A stretch of DNA of 48,944 nt from Candidatus Riflebacteria bacterium HGW-Riflebacteria-1. GTDB lineage: Bacteria > Muiribacteriota > Ozemobacteria > Ozemobacterales > Ozemobacteraceae. The notes under the pieces were generated by a model. It saw nothing but the letters and a program-made list of their open reading frames with translations, was not told where the DNA came from and did not search any database. Within the stretch, counting starts at the first letter, position 1. Every line of letters starts with the position of its first letter. The stretch is taken from positions 1-48,944 of the forward strand of contig PGYB01000030.1 in NCBI GenBank assembly GCA_002839445.1, written 5' to 3'. Both the position numbers and the translations under genes were made by a program. This document shows positions 42,505 to 48,944 of the stretch, piece by piece.

Positions 42505-43143
42505 ATGAAGCATGACGCGATCATATTTGATATTGACGGAACACTCTGGAACGCAAGCCAGGCCAGCGCTATCGGCTGGAACAACGGTCTCGCAAAACTG
42601 AACATTGATTTTAGAGTCACTGTCGCGCAAATAGAGGGTGTTGCCGGCAATCCCTATGAAAAGTGTATAGACATTCTTTTGCCTGGGCTGCGAGAGCAAT
42701 ACCCGGGCCTTTCTGACACACTTAACTCCTGCGAAATTGAGGTCGTAAAAACTGTCGGTGGAACCTTTTATGATGGTGTTCTCGAAGGCATAAATACTCT
42801 GGCAGACTCTTATAAAATATTTCTGGTGAGCAACTGCCAGGACTGGTATATGAAGCTATTTTTGCAGTTTTCTCGTCTGGAGCCAATATTAGCCGGCTAC
42901 GACTGCCATGGCATGTCGGGGCAGCCGAAGCACGAGATGTTCGCAGGGCTGATAAGCAGATTTGCGTTAAAACATCCGGTTTATGTGGGTGATACCGACG
43001 GTGATCAAAAATCTGCATGCCTGGCAGGTATAGACTTTATTCATGCTGCGTATGGCTTCGGGTTACCGGACAACAAGACGGCGAGCTACGCCTCATTTCC
43101 AGCCGTCGTCGCCCATTTGCAGGACACTAAGGAATGGCACTAA
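42505..43143 (+). CDS. HAD-family hydrolase (phosphatase)
   Basis: Predicted Mg-dependent phosphatase of the haloacid dehalogenase family; the substrate is unknown. From ATG 42505 it is 212 aa. Motif I is FDIDGTLW (nucleophile D9, acid D11), motif II is LVSNC, and the motif III/IV acidic pair is in VGDTDGDQKSA. The cap is helical and small, as in the phosphoglycolate/beta-phosphoglucomutase group. No strong ribosome binding site precedes ATG 42505; an in-frame TTG at 42493 is worse. The C-terminus has been altered by an insertion (see 43132-43244): residues EWH replace a probable original Q. Confidence 0.88.
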   Translation: MKHDAIIFDIDGTLWNASQASAIGWNNGLAKLNIDFRVTVAQIEGVAGNPYEKCIDILLPGLREQYPGLSDTLNSCEIEVVKTVGGTFYDGVLEGINTLADSYKIFLVSNCQDWYMKLFLQFSRLEPILAGYDCHGMSGQPKHEMFAGLISRFALKHPVYVGDTDGDQKSACLAGIDFIHAAYGFGLPDNKTASYASFPAVVAHLQDTKEWH

Positions 43144-43244
43144 GATAAGAAGCAAAATTTTGTGAATCGTGCTCGTGATCGTAATCCTAATCGTAATCGA
43201 TTTGCGCAGTTGATTTTTCGATTACGATTAAACTTAGTGCCATT
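43132..43244. mobile_element. Short palindromic insertion with 12-bp flanking direct repeats
   Basis: Terminal inverted repeats GAATGGCACTAAG (43132-43144) and CTTAGTGCCATTC (43233-43245) bracket about 113 bp. Inside is a 13-bp hairpin (43188-43200 with 43218-43230, TAATCGTAATCGA). The 12-mer CAGGACACTAAG stands on both sides (43120-43131 and 43245-43256). The layout is that of a MITE-like, non-autonomous element with target duplication. No transposase is encoded. It lies across the stop codon of the HAD gene. Confidence 0.7.
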
Positions 43245-43334
43245 CAGGACACTAAGCAATAGAGAATGCAGCGGGCGCTTGATGTTATACTGATGCGGGG
43301 CAGGGGTTCTGGCAAAAATACGGCAGCTGGCGGC

Positions 43335-43363
43335 GGTTTCACAATGCACATGTGCGCTATAAT
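43335..43363 (+). promoter_or_regulatory. Possible promoter in the 43145-43486 gap
   Basis: A perfect TATAAT at 43358-43363 has a weak -35 (GGTTTC, 43335-43340) 17 bp upstream and could serve the membrane protein at 43487, leaving a leader of about 115 nt. Besides the insertion element, the gap holds no gene. Confidence 0.35.
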
Positions 43364-43486
43364 TGTCGCTGCTGCGGCAATGTTGTCGCAGCGTAACACG
43401 CTAAAACGGCTTTAAATCAGTGTTTCGATGTTGGCATTGATTTTGCGATGATACCTCCGTTCCAGTTAATTTGCGGGAGGTGCCTT

Positions 43487-44884
43487 ATGAATATCGATTC
43501 TCAGAACCCATTCAAGCAAGATCAGAACGATCAGAACGATCAGAACGATCAGTCACCGAACAATCAGCACACCGAATCGCCGAACGATCAAAACATTGAA
43601 TCATCTGCTGATCGACCAGAAGAGGCTAGCTCCTGCCAGCAGCCAGAAGCAAAGTTAGAAAGCCCAAAAGAACCCGCCAGAAGAAAAAAAACACCGTCGC
43701 CGGATCCAATGAACGTATTTTTTAACTGGTTCCGCAACAACAACCCTTTGTATCTTCTCAGCGTCGCGCTGATGCTCGCCGGCCTCTATCTCGCGGGTTC
43801 AGAGCTTGAATCCGGCAAAATGAATTCAATCCTCACAGTCACCGGCTTCTTTGCCGTGCAGAATGTTTATGAAATACTGATGATCGGTATGGCGCTGTAT
43901 TTGTTGAAAAACCGCATTCAATCAGATCATGGCCGCCTGCTGCTGATTCTGGTTCTGGTTTTTCTCGGCGATCTGACTGGCTATCAGGTTCACATTTCTG
44001 GCAAAGACCAGCTCGTCGGTTATGCGGCAACAGCAATATACATGATTCTTGCCGCGCTCAAGCTTGTTATTGTGCTAAAGGTTTTGAACCTCAAAATGCA
44101 CAGTTCACGCGTCTTTTACGTGTTTTCAGCATTTTCGCTGATCTGGATTGGTCCCAAAGTAGCGGATTACATGGTGAATTCAGTAGGCAAAGCCAGCATC
44201 GGTTTCTTTGACGGCTCTTATTCTTATTATTCATTATGGCTGGCCGCCGGTCTGATTCACCTGCCGCTCATCATCGAGAACTGGCGCAAAAATACGCTCG
44301 CCGATTACGAAGAAAATGAATATCTCGGCAACGCCACGCATTTTTGGCGCTGGCTTATCGTATTTCCGTTCATAGTAATGCCAATCTACTTATATTTCTT
44401 TGCCATGAGTGAACAGATCAGGTTTATGGAAAGTTCGTTGTCAGTTCCTGCGCTTCTCGCAGCCTGGGCTGTTTGCGCGGCCTTTTTTGCCCAGACAGTC
44501 TGGCGCAAAGCTTGCGAAGAATGGATCGGCCTGAATATTTACGATTCAGTTGTAATGCTGCTCTTTCTTGTCACAACCATGTCGCTGGCTTCTTCGTTCA
44601 CTGCTCCTGTGGTTATCAATCATATTCTGCTCATTGCCGGTCTGTCTGCAACCTGGCTGACCCGCGAAAACCGGGTTAATGGTGCCGGTCTCAGTTGTGT
44701 GGCAATCTGGTACACTGGCGCACAGCTTAAAGTCGCGGGAACCACGGCCGTAAACTACGGCACCTCTCTCTCGCGAACCGCATGGGCCGCAATTCTTATG
44801 GGTGGCTCATTCGTTCTGCTTGCACTCGGCTTCATCGTCAGCCTTATCCGCAATGGCAAAGGCAATAGCGAAGAAAAAAACTGA
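43487..44884 (+). CDS. Polytopic membrane protein with Asn/Gln/Asp-rich N-terminus
   Basis: No family recognised. From ATG 43487 (GGGAGGTG just upstream) it is 465 aa. Residues 1-75 are hydrophilic, rich in N, Q, D, S and E, with three to four tandem QND units. About eleven hydrophobic helices follow from residue 88 onward with short loops, suggesting an inner-membrane protein of transporter or sensor type. There is no soluble enzymatic domain. The in-frame upstream extension to 43448 has no ribosome binding site. The gene ends with its own terminator. Confidence 0.8.
   Translation: MNIDSQNPFKQDQNDQNDQNDQSPNNQHTESPNDQNIESSADRPEEASSCQQPEAKLESPKEPARRKKTPSPDPMNVFFNWFRNNNPLYLLSVALMLAGLYLAGSELESGKMNSILTVTGFFAVQNVYEILMIGMALYLLKNRIQSDHGRLLLILVLVFLGDLTGYQVHISGKDQLVGYAATAIYMILAALKLVIVLKVLNLKMHSSRVFYVFSAFSLIWIGPKVADYMVNSVGKASIGFFDGSYSYYSLWLAAGLIHLPLIIENWRKNTLADYEENEYLGNATHFWRWLIVFPFIVMPIYLYFFAMSEQIRFMESSLSVPALLAAWAVCAAFFAQTVWRKACEEWIGLNIYDSVVMLLFLVTTMSLASSFTAPVVINHILLIAGLSATWLTRENRVNGAGLSCVAIWYTGAQLKVAGTTAVNYGTSLSRTAWAAILMGGSFVLLALGFIVSLIRNGKGNSEEKN
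43520..43552 (+). repeat. 9-bp tandem repeat in the membrane-protein N-terminus
   Basis: GATCAGAAC is repeated 3.7 times (43520-43552), encoding QND units. Slippage would add or remove whole triplets and so keep the frame. Confidence 0.85.
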
Positions 44885-44899
44885 GTTAATCTCTCACAA

Positions 44900-44933
44900 G
44901 CGGTGTCGGGGCTTGCCGGCACCGCCTTTTTTT
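44900..44933 (+). terminator. Intrinsic terminator after the membrane protein
   Basis: A 10-bp stem with one wobble (44900-44909 with 44916-44925, GCGGTGTCGG / CCGGCACCGC), a 6-nt loop and a run of seven T ending at 44933. Confidence 0.9.
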
Positions 44934-44955
44934 AGCCGATTTGCCGACAAATACT

Positions 44956-44984
44956 TTGAATCTCGCCTGAGCTGGGGTTAAAAT
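44956..44984 (+). promoter_or_regulatory. Promoter of the HEFCH protein gene
   Basis: TTGAAT (44956-44961) and TAAAAT (44979-44984) have a 17-bp spacer (4/6 and 5/6). The ATG at 45027 is 42 bp downstream. Confidence 0.65.
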
Positions 44985-45026
44985 CATTCTGAACATAAAG
45001 TAAATTCTTGCATTACGGGGTCAGAC

Positions 45027-46454
45027 ATGAAGTCGTTCAAAGCCATCCTGGTTGCCATTCTCTTTGCTTCAGCCATTTTCGCTCCAGCTGCGGCGGTCGA
45101 GGTAAAGTCAGATCCGCGCGTCGAACTGTGCAGTCTGGTGTTCTACCTGGCCGGGGCGAGAGAATATTCGATGTGCCGCATACCGGCTTATCTCAAAAAG
45201 GTTAACAGCTGGTTTGCCGAATTCAAAGAGCATGAAATTGTTCCTTTTACACAGCAGTTGCGCAGAGAGCACAGTGTTTCCTATGATGCCGTCATGAAGG
45301 CTGCAATCCTTATCAGGTCGGTAGATAGGATTGAGCCTCTGTTGAATCTTGACGAAATTCTGCCGGCTTATGAAGAGCGTTGGCAAAAGGGAAAGCTGCT
45401 CAAATTTTATTCGCTGCTTGCCGATTTTGCGCAGAAAAGCAGGTTCGTGCAGTTCTATGACGAAAATACCGCCTTGTTCGAGGCTGCCGAAGAATCCGCA
45501 AGGGGGCTGCTGGCAAGGCATAATCTGCAGAGCTGGTTTGACAAGTCTTTTCCGGGAACTAATGCCGACTTCATTCTTGTTCCGGCTTATATCAATGGGC
45601 CATCCTGCTACGGTCCCGGTCTGCAAGTGGAAGACCGCAATTATTCCTACTGCATACTTGGCGTGTCTCAGGTCGACGATAACGGCATGCCGGTGTTTGC
45701 AGAATCAGTATTGCAGACGATTTTTCACGAATTCTGTCATTCTCACACAAATCCTTTGTCCGACAAATATTTCTCTGAACTGGAAAAGTCCTGCGACAAA
45801 ATGTTTGATCTGGCTGAGGATGAGCTCTCCCGCCAGGCTTATGCTACCTCGCGCATCCTGCTTTATGAATCACTGGTACGCGCCTGCACCGGGGCATTTA
45901 TTAAGGAAACTCTGCCCGCCGCCGATTACGAAGCCTTCATCAATAAACAGGAGAAACTCGGATTTTACTGGATTGAGCCGCTTACCATGCAGATTTGCGA
46001 GCTTCGCCAGAGAGAAATTTCTCTGGAAACAGGCTTTCCGGAAATCATCGCGCTGTTAAACGGCTATGCCGGTAATTCTGCCGCAAATGTCGCTGAAATC
46101 AGGCAGAAATGGGAGACGGAATTCAACAAGATCATCAAAAATTCGCCCAGGATTATTGAATCCAGCGTCAAGAACGGCGAAACCGGGGTATCAGAGCAAT
46201 TGGCCACTTTTACCATCAGATTCGATCGCCCTATGCTGAAGCAGTGGTCGGTAATTGATACTCCCGACATGCCTGATATTACAGGCAAGGCAGGCTTTGA
46301 TCAATCAATGACGACTTTTTCACTACCGATAAAGCTCGAAGCGGCGAAGAACTATACTATCCAGCTCAACAGCACTGATTTTTATGGTTTCAGAGACAGC
46401 AATAAAAACCCGCTGATTCCCACCACTATAAGCTTTCGAACGCGCGAACCTTGA
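45027..46454 (+). CDS. Secreted DUF4932-like putative zinc metalloprotease with Ig-like tail
   Basis: Exported protein of 475 aa; the signal peptide (1-23) ends APAAA. The central helical region contains TIFHEFCHSHTNPL, so H234, E235 and H238 form an HExxH zinc site, with H240 or a downstream acid as a possible third ligand. The surrounding sequence resembles the DUF4932 family. The last about 100 residues form a beta domain (for example FTIRFDRPMLKQW and SFRTRE at the end) like the SbsA-type Ig domain found in surface proteins. Peptidase activity is plausible but not demonstrable from sequence. Promoter and ATG are clear. Confidence 0.78.
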   Translation: MKSFKAILVAILFASAIFAPAAAVEVKSDPRVELCSLVFYLAGAREYSMCRIPAYLKKVNSWFAEFKEHEIVPFTQQLRREHSVSYDAVMKAAILIRSVDRIEPLLNLDEILPAYEERWQKGKLLKFYSLLADFAQKSRFVQFYDENTALFEAAEESARGLLARHNLQSWFDKSFPGTNADFILVPAYINGPSCYGPGLQVEDRNYSYCILGVSQVDDNGMPVFAESVLQTIFHEFCHSHTNPLSDKYFSELEKSCDKMFDLAEDELSRQAYATSRILLYESLVRACTGAFIKETLPAADYEAFINKQEKLGFYWIEPLTMQICELRQREISLETGFPEIIALLNGYAGNSAANVAEIRQKWETEFNKIIKNSPRIIESSVKNGETGVSEQLATFTIRFDRPMLKQWSVIDTPDMPDITGKAGFDQSMTTFSLPIKLEAAKNYTIQLNSTDFYGFRDSNKNPLIPTTISFRTREP

Positions 46455-46496
46455 ATTTTGTATTCTGTTTTTTGATCAAGCAACATGTGGAAGGTA

Positions 46497-46700
46497 CTAC
46501 TTTGCTGCATCTGCACGTTTCTGCTTCAGGTAACTTACTACCCCAATCGCGATTCCCATTGTTACTCCGCTTGCGATGGATATTACCATTGCTGAGTCCG
46601 TGATCCGCTTGTCCCAGTAAAGATAAAGGGCGAGGGTGCCGCCAATGTTTAAAATAGTCAACACGATGATCCAGATAAACAGTTGCTTGATTAGTTTCAT
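46497..46700 (-). CDS. Small two-helix membrane protein
   Basis: A 67-aa frame with two hydrophobic segments (about 7-28 and 38-57) and a basic tail (KQKRADAAK). The pattern is typical of small bacterial inner-membrane proteins, and no family is recognised. No clear ribosome binding site precedes ATG 46700. It follows the large surface protein by 39 bp on the same strand and may share its transcript. Confidence 0.5.
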   Translation of the reverse strand: MKLIKQLFIWIIVLTILNIGGTLALYLYWDKRITDSAMVISIASGVTMGIAIGVVSYLKQKRADAAK

Positions 46701-46739
46701 AAAAAATCAGAACATCTTTGTATATTAATTTGCATCGCC

Positions 46740-48944
46740 TTACCAGCCATGCGAGCGAATTCGCGTGATTCTGCCGGGGTTCGTGCGCTCGACTATGTAA
46801 AGATCATTGCCGAGAACCGCCAATCCAAAAGGATTCTGCAGATTATTAGCTGCTGTCGAGCCGAATTCGTAAACGTACCCGCCATCACTCTGCCGGTGAA
46901 CGTATATTTTGCTATTGACCACGTCTGAGACAAGAATGTACGTGTCGGTCAGAACAATATCTGTGGCGCTGGTTGCGTTTGTCACCCACTGTTGCGACAT
47001 CGGGTTGAGATCACTTGAATATTTGTAAAGCTTTCCGGCTGCCTGGTCGGTGACGTATAAGTATGTGCCGCTACTGTTGAGCTTGAGCTTGAAGGGAGTG
47101 GTTACCTGTACGCTTTCACTGAAGAAAAAGCCGTTTGAAGAATCAATGCGACGCACTACACCGACTGAAGTATCGGAAACGTAGAAGACGCCAGCACCAC
47201 GAACCACCCCTTCCGGCAGATTCAAATTATTTGCCCCGACCGGGTAGGTAATAGCTTCGATTACCAGAAAATCAGCAGGGTTAATTCGTTTCAGTGAGAC
47301 TGGCGCATTTTTTTCCAGCGTATACAGCTGTCCTGAGTAGTATGACAGGTCTGTCAGCCCGCTGCTAAAAGGCGAGGGGCTTACGGTGTCCAGCGCAGCG
47401 CCGTTAATATCACCGTCAGTAGTGAGGCCGCCGTCGTTGGTTCTGACAACTTTTATCAGGCGATTGTTGCCGGTATCAGCGACCACAAGGGTTGTGTTGT
47501 CGATCGCCTGAATGGCCGTCGGGTTGTTGAGCAGCGTGCCGGAATTCAATGGCCCGGGGTTAGCATAGAAACGGCTGTTGCCCGGAACGATATCGCTTGT
47601 ATACTGCTCCCAGTCCCATGCCCAGATAACTGTCGATGTAGAGACGGCATAGCCCCAGCTGTCAGTTGCAATGCACCTTATTGTCAGCGAAGCGGGAGAA
47701 TCGACAAGCCAGATAAAATTCAGACCAATCGATTTTGTGGCAGGATCGCCATTTATGTACCAGCTCAAAGCAGCTCCCGGCAGGTTCCCGGCAGATTCAA
47801 GGTCGGTGGCTGAGCAGCTGAAATTGATGCCCTCGCCGCCAATTTTTGTAAATATCTGCTCTCCGGCCGGGCCGGTGGCGAACTGTGCCGGAGACGTCAC
47901 GGTAATCGGCCCGATTACCGGCAGGGAGTTAACCCAGACGCCAATTGTCGACGAACTGACGCCTGCAAAAGAATCAGTGCCGTAATAGCTTATCGCATGC
48001 CAGCCACTGGCAATGCCGGCAGTCGAATAATTGGCGACATTGGTAGTCATGACGTTACCGTCGAGCAGCCATGAGAAAGTCGCCAAACCAGGCACCGGGG
48101 CTGGGGTTGCCGTAAAATTGATTGTCGCACCGGTGTCAAAACGGGTGCCAGAGGCGACTGGCAAGGTGATATCTGCAGCCGCATACCCGTAAGTGACCGT
48201 ATGAGTCGCACTGGTAACGTATCCAAGAAAATCGCTGACGGCAAGGCTTACCTGGTGAACGCCAGGGGTAAGATCGCCCGGGTTGGCGATGAATGAGCTG
48301 AGGCCGGATTTACCTGCCCAGGGGGTGCCGTCGAGATACCAGGTCATACTTGCTGCCGGAATTGCAAGGTTACGAGAATCTGTGCCATAACCACTGAACG
48401 GAATAGCGCTGCCGGTAAAAGCGATAGCGCCATGCGCCGGCGAGAGCTCTACAGTTGGCGGATCTAAGGGCGTTACGAGGATGTTCAGAGTTTTAGATGC
48501 CTGCTGAGTGCCATCGTCGACGAGCAGCGATACGGTTGCCAGGAAAGTGTTGCCGCCTGTAGAAGGCGAATCCCAAAGCATTGAGGCTGTACCTTGACCA
48601 GAAATAAGCGTTCCGGAAGTTACGCTCCAGGCGTAGGAGTAAGATGCGGGAAACCCGCCAGATACTTCTGCATCGAACCTGGCGGCTGAAATTTCTGTTA
48701 TCTGCGTTGTGGCAGTGCCGATAATATCCAAAAGCAGTGGTTCTGGCTCAATGTCTGTTCCAGTGCCAGTGCCGGTATTGGTGCCAGTATCCGTAGTAGT
48801 GCCGGTATCGGTGGTCGTGCCAGTATTCGTAGCAGTGCCGGTATCGGTAGTCGTGCCAGTATTCGTAGCAGTGCCGGTATCGGTAGTCGTGCCAGTATTC
48901 GTAGCAGTGCTGGTATCGCTGCCCGTGTCGGTGGTCGTGCCAGT
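46740..48944 (-). CDS. Large surface protein with Thr/Gly/Asp linker, Ig/PKD-like repeats and beta-propeller (partial)
   Basis: The open frame runs off the right edge, so only the last about 734 residues are seen; the true start lies upstream. The first 70 visible residues are a Thr/Gly/Asp/Asn linker (for example TATNTGTTTDTG). Next come at least three or four Ig/PKD-like beta domains (SYSYAWSVTSGTL, FSGYGTDSRNL and FSCSATDLES mark their cores). From about 430 residues before the stop, NHL-like blades follow (VVADTGNNRLIKV, FYVSDTSVGVVRRID, LYIVERTNPGRITRI). It is probably a secreted or cell-surface binding protein, with a flexible spacer joining an unseen anchor to the domains. Confidence 0.85.
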   Translation of the reverse strand, partial: TGTTTDTGSDTSTATNTGTTTDTGTATNTGTTTDTGTATNTGTTTDTGTTTDTGTNTGTGTGTDIEPEPLLLDIIGTATTQITEISAARFDAEVSGGFPASYSYAWSVTSGTLISGQGTASMLWDSPSTGGNTFLATVSLLVDDGTQQASKTLNILVTPLDPPTVELSPAHGAIAFTGSAIPFSGYGTDSRNLAIPAASMTWYLDGTPWAGKSGLSSFIANPGDLTPGVHQVSLAVSDFLGYVTSATHTVTYGYAAADITLPVASGTRFDTGATINFTATPAPVPGLATFSWLLDGNVMTTNVANYSTAGIASGWHAISYYGTDSFAGVSSSTIGVWVNSLPVIGPITVTSPAQFATGPAGEQIFTKIGGEGINFSCSATDLESAGNLPGAALSWYINGDPATKSIGLNFIWLVDSPASLTIRCIATDSWGYAVSTSTVIWAWDWEQYTSDIVPGNSRFYANPGPLNSGTLLNNPTAIQAIDNTTLVVADTGNNRLIKVVRTNDGGLTTDGDINGAALDTVSPSPFSSGLTDLSYYSGQLYTLEKNAPVSLKRINPADFLVIEAITYPVGANNLNLPEGVVRGAGVFYVSDTSVGVVRRIDSSNGFFFSESVQVTTPFKLKLNSSGTYLYVTDQAAGKLYKYSSDLNPMSQQWVTNATSATDIVLTDTYILVSDVVNSKIYVHRQSDGGYVYEFGSTAANNLQNPFGLAVLGNDLYIVERTNPGRITRIRSHGW
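48799..48942. repeat. 36-bp tandem repeats in the surface protein linker
   Basis: Four units of 36 bp start at 48799, 48835, 48871 and 48907; the middle two are near identical and the last is degenerate. Each encodes a 12-residue Thr/Gly/Asp unit on the minus strand. A shorter degenerate tract of GTGCCAGT-like words continues to about 48760. Length change would keep the reading frame. Confidence 0.9.

Noticed and set aside
43145..43260. Repeated GTAATC/GATTACG words read as a small gene or CRISPR-like repeat
   Set aside because: They form the inner hairpin of the insertion element and contain no sustained reading frame.
48799..48942. Repeats resembling a CRISPR array
   Set aside because: Units are contiguous 36-bp tandem copies without unique spacers, and they encode an in-frame Thr/Gly linker.
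1..48944. tRNA, rRNA, tmRNA or phage genes
   Set aside because: Intergenic gaps were scanned by eye for TPsiC-like GGTTCGAATCC and other landmarks; none was convincing. A formal tRNA scan could change this.

Overview
The window is bacterial chromosome with roughly balanced base composition and dense, mostly operon-organised genes. The visible set includes type III glutamine synthetase, split glycine decarboxylase (GcvPA/GcvPB), formate-tetrahydrofolate ligase, the NAD-linked PyrD/PyrK dihydroorotate dehydrogenase, class III cyclases, clostripain-like and subtilisin-like secreted proteases, and a threonine-rich multi-Ig/beta-propeller surface protein. Together these suggest an anaerobic or microaerophilic bacterium with an elaborate cell surface, perhaps from an uncultivated phylum (Riflebacteria-like lineages are a guess only). 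No rRNA, tRNA, prophage, transposase or CRISPR was seen, so the species cannot be fixed from this window.

Layout. 1-8.9 kb: a membrane hybrid histidine kinase, GSIII with a clear terminator, a convergent two-gene unit (PIG-L deacetylase then membrane class III cyclase), a UPF0316 membrane protein and a small secreted protein. 9.0-19.9 kb, minus strand: one long one-carbon/glycine operon, read as folD, class V aminotransferase, fhs, gcvT, glyA, gcvH, gcvPA, gcvPB and then a CCA-adding-type nucleotidyltransferase. Every step from formate to glycine and serine is here except the lipoamide dehydrogenase. 20-32 kb: a mixed region with a DUF1848 protein, a clostripain/glycine-zipper pair, a second class III cyclase, thrC with a DUF3795 protein, a subtilase, a K+ channel followed by a free cyclic-nucleotide-binding protein, and a TPR/PEGA-like protein. 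32.4-36.3 kb: a TerB-like/zinc-ribbon membrane protein and two overlapping SPFH (band 7) proteins. 36.3-42.4 kb: a compact pyrimidine operon, pyrC-E-F-B-I-D-K, preceded by a strong promoter and a 77-codon reading frame that carries an attenuator-like terminator and overlaps pyrC by ATGA. 42.5-48.9 kb: a HAD hydrolase whose 3' end has been rewritten by a small palindromic insertion, a polytopic membrane protein, a putative secreted zinc protease, a small membrane protein, and the C-terminal part of a large surface protein that runs off the right edge.

How the genes work together. The one-carbon operon can run as glycine oxidation or, in reverse, as the reductive glycine route; its products also feed purines. 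The pyr operon covers carbamoyl-phosphate to UMP and is probably controlled by transcription attenuation. Two adenylate-cyclase-type enzymes plus a stand-alone cNMP-binding protein next to a K+ channel point to cAMP signalling.

The observations that most deserve a second look are the pyr leader with its internal terminator (36333-36630), the complete one-carbon operon, the 113-bp inverted-repeat insertion flanked by 12-bp direct repeats at 43120-43256, the hairpin around the cca start, and the channel/cNMP-binding pair. Start codons were chosen from Shine-Dalgarno spacing and overlap with neighbours, and several differ from the longest open frame.
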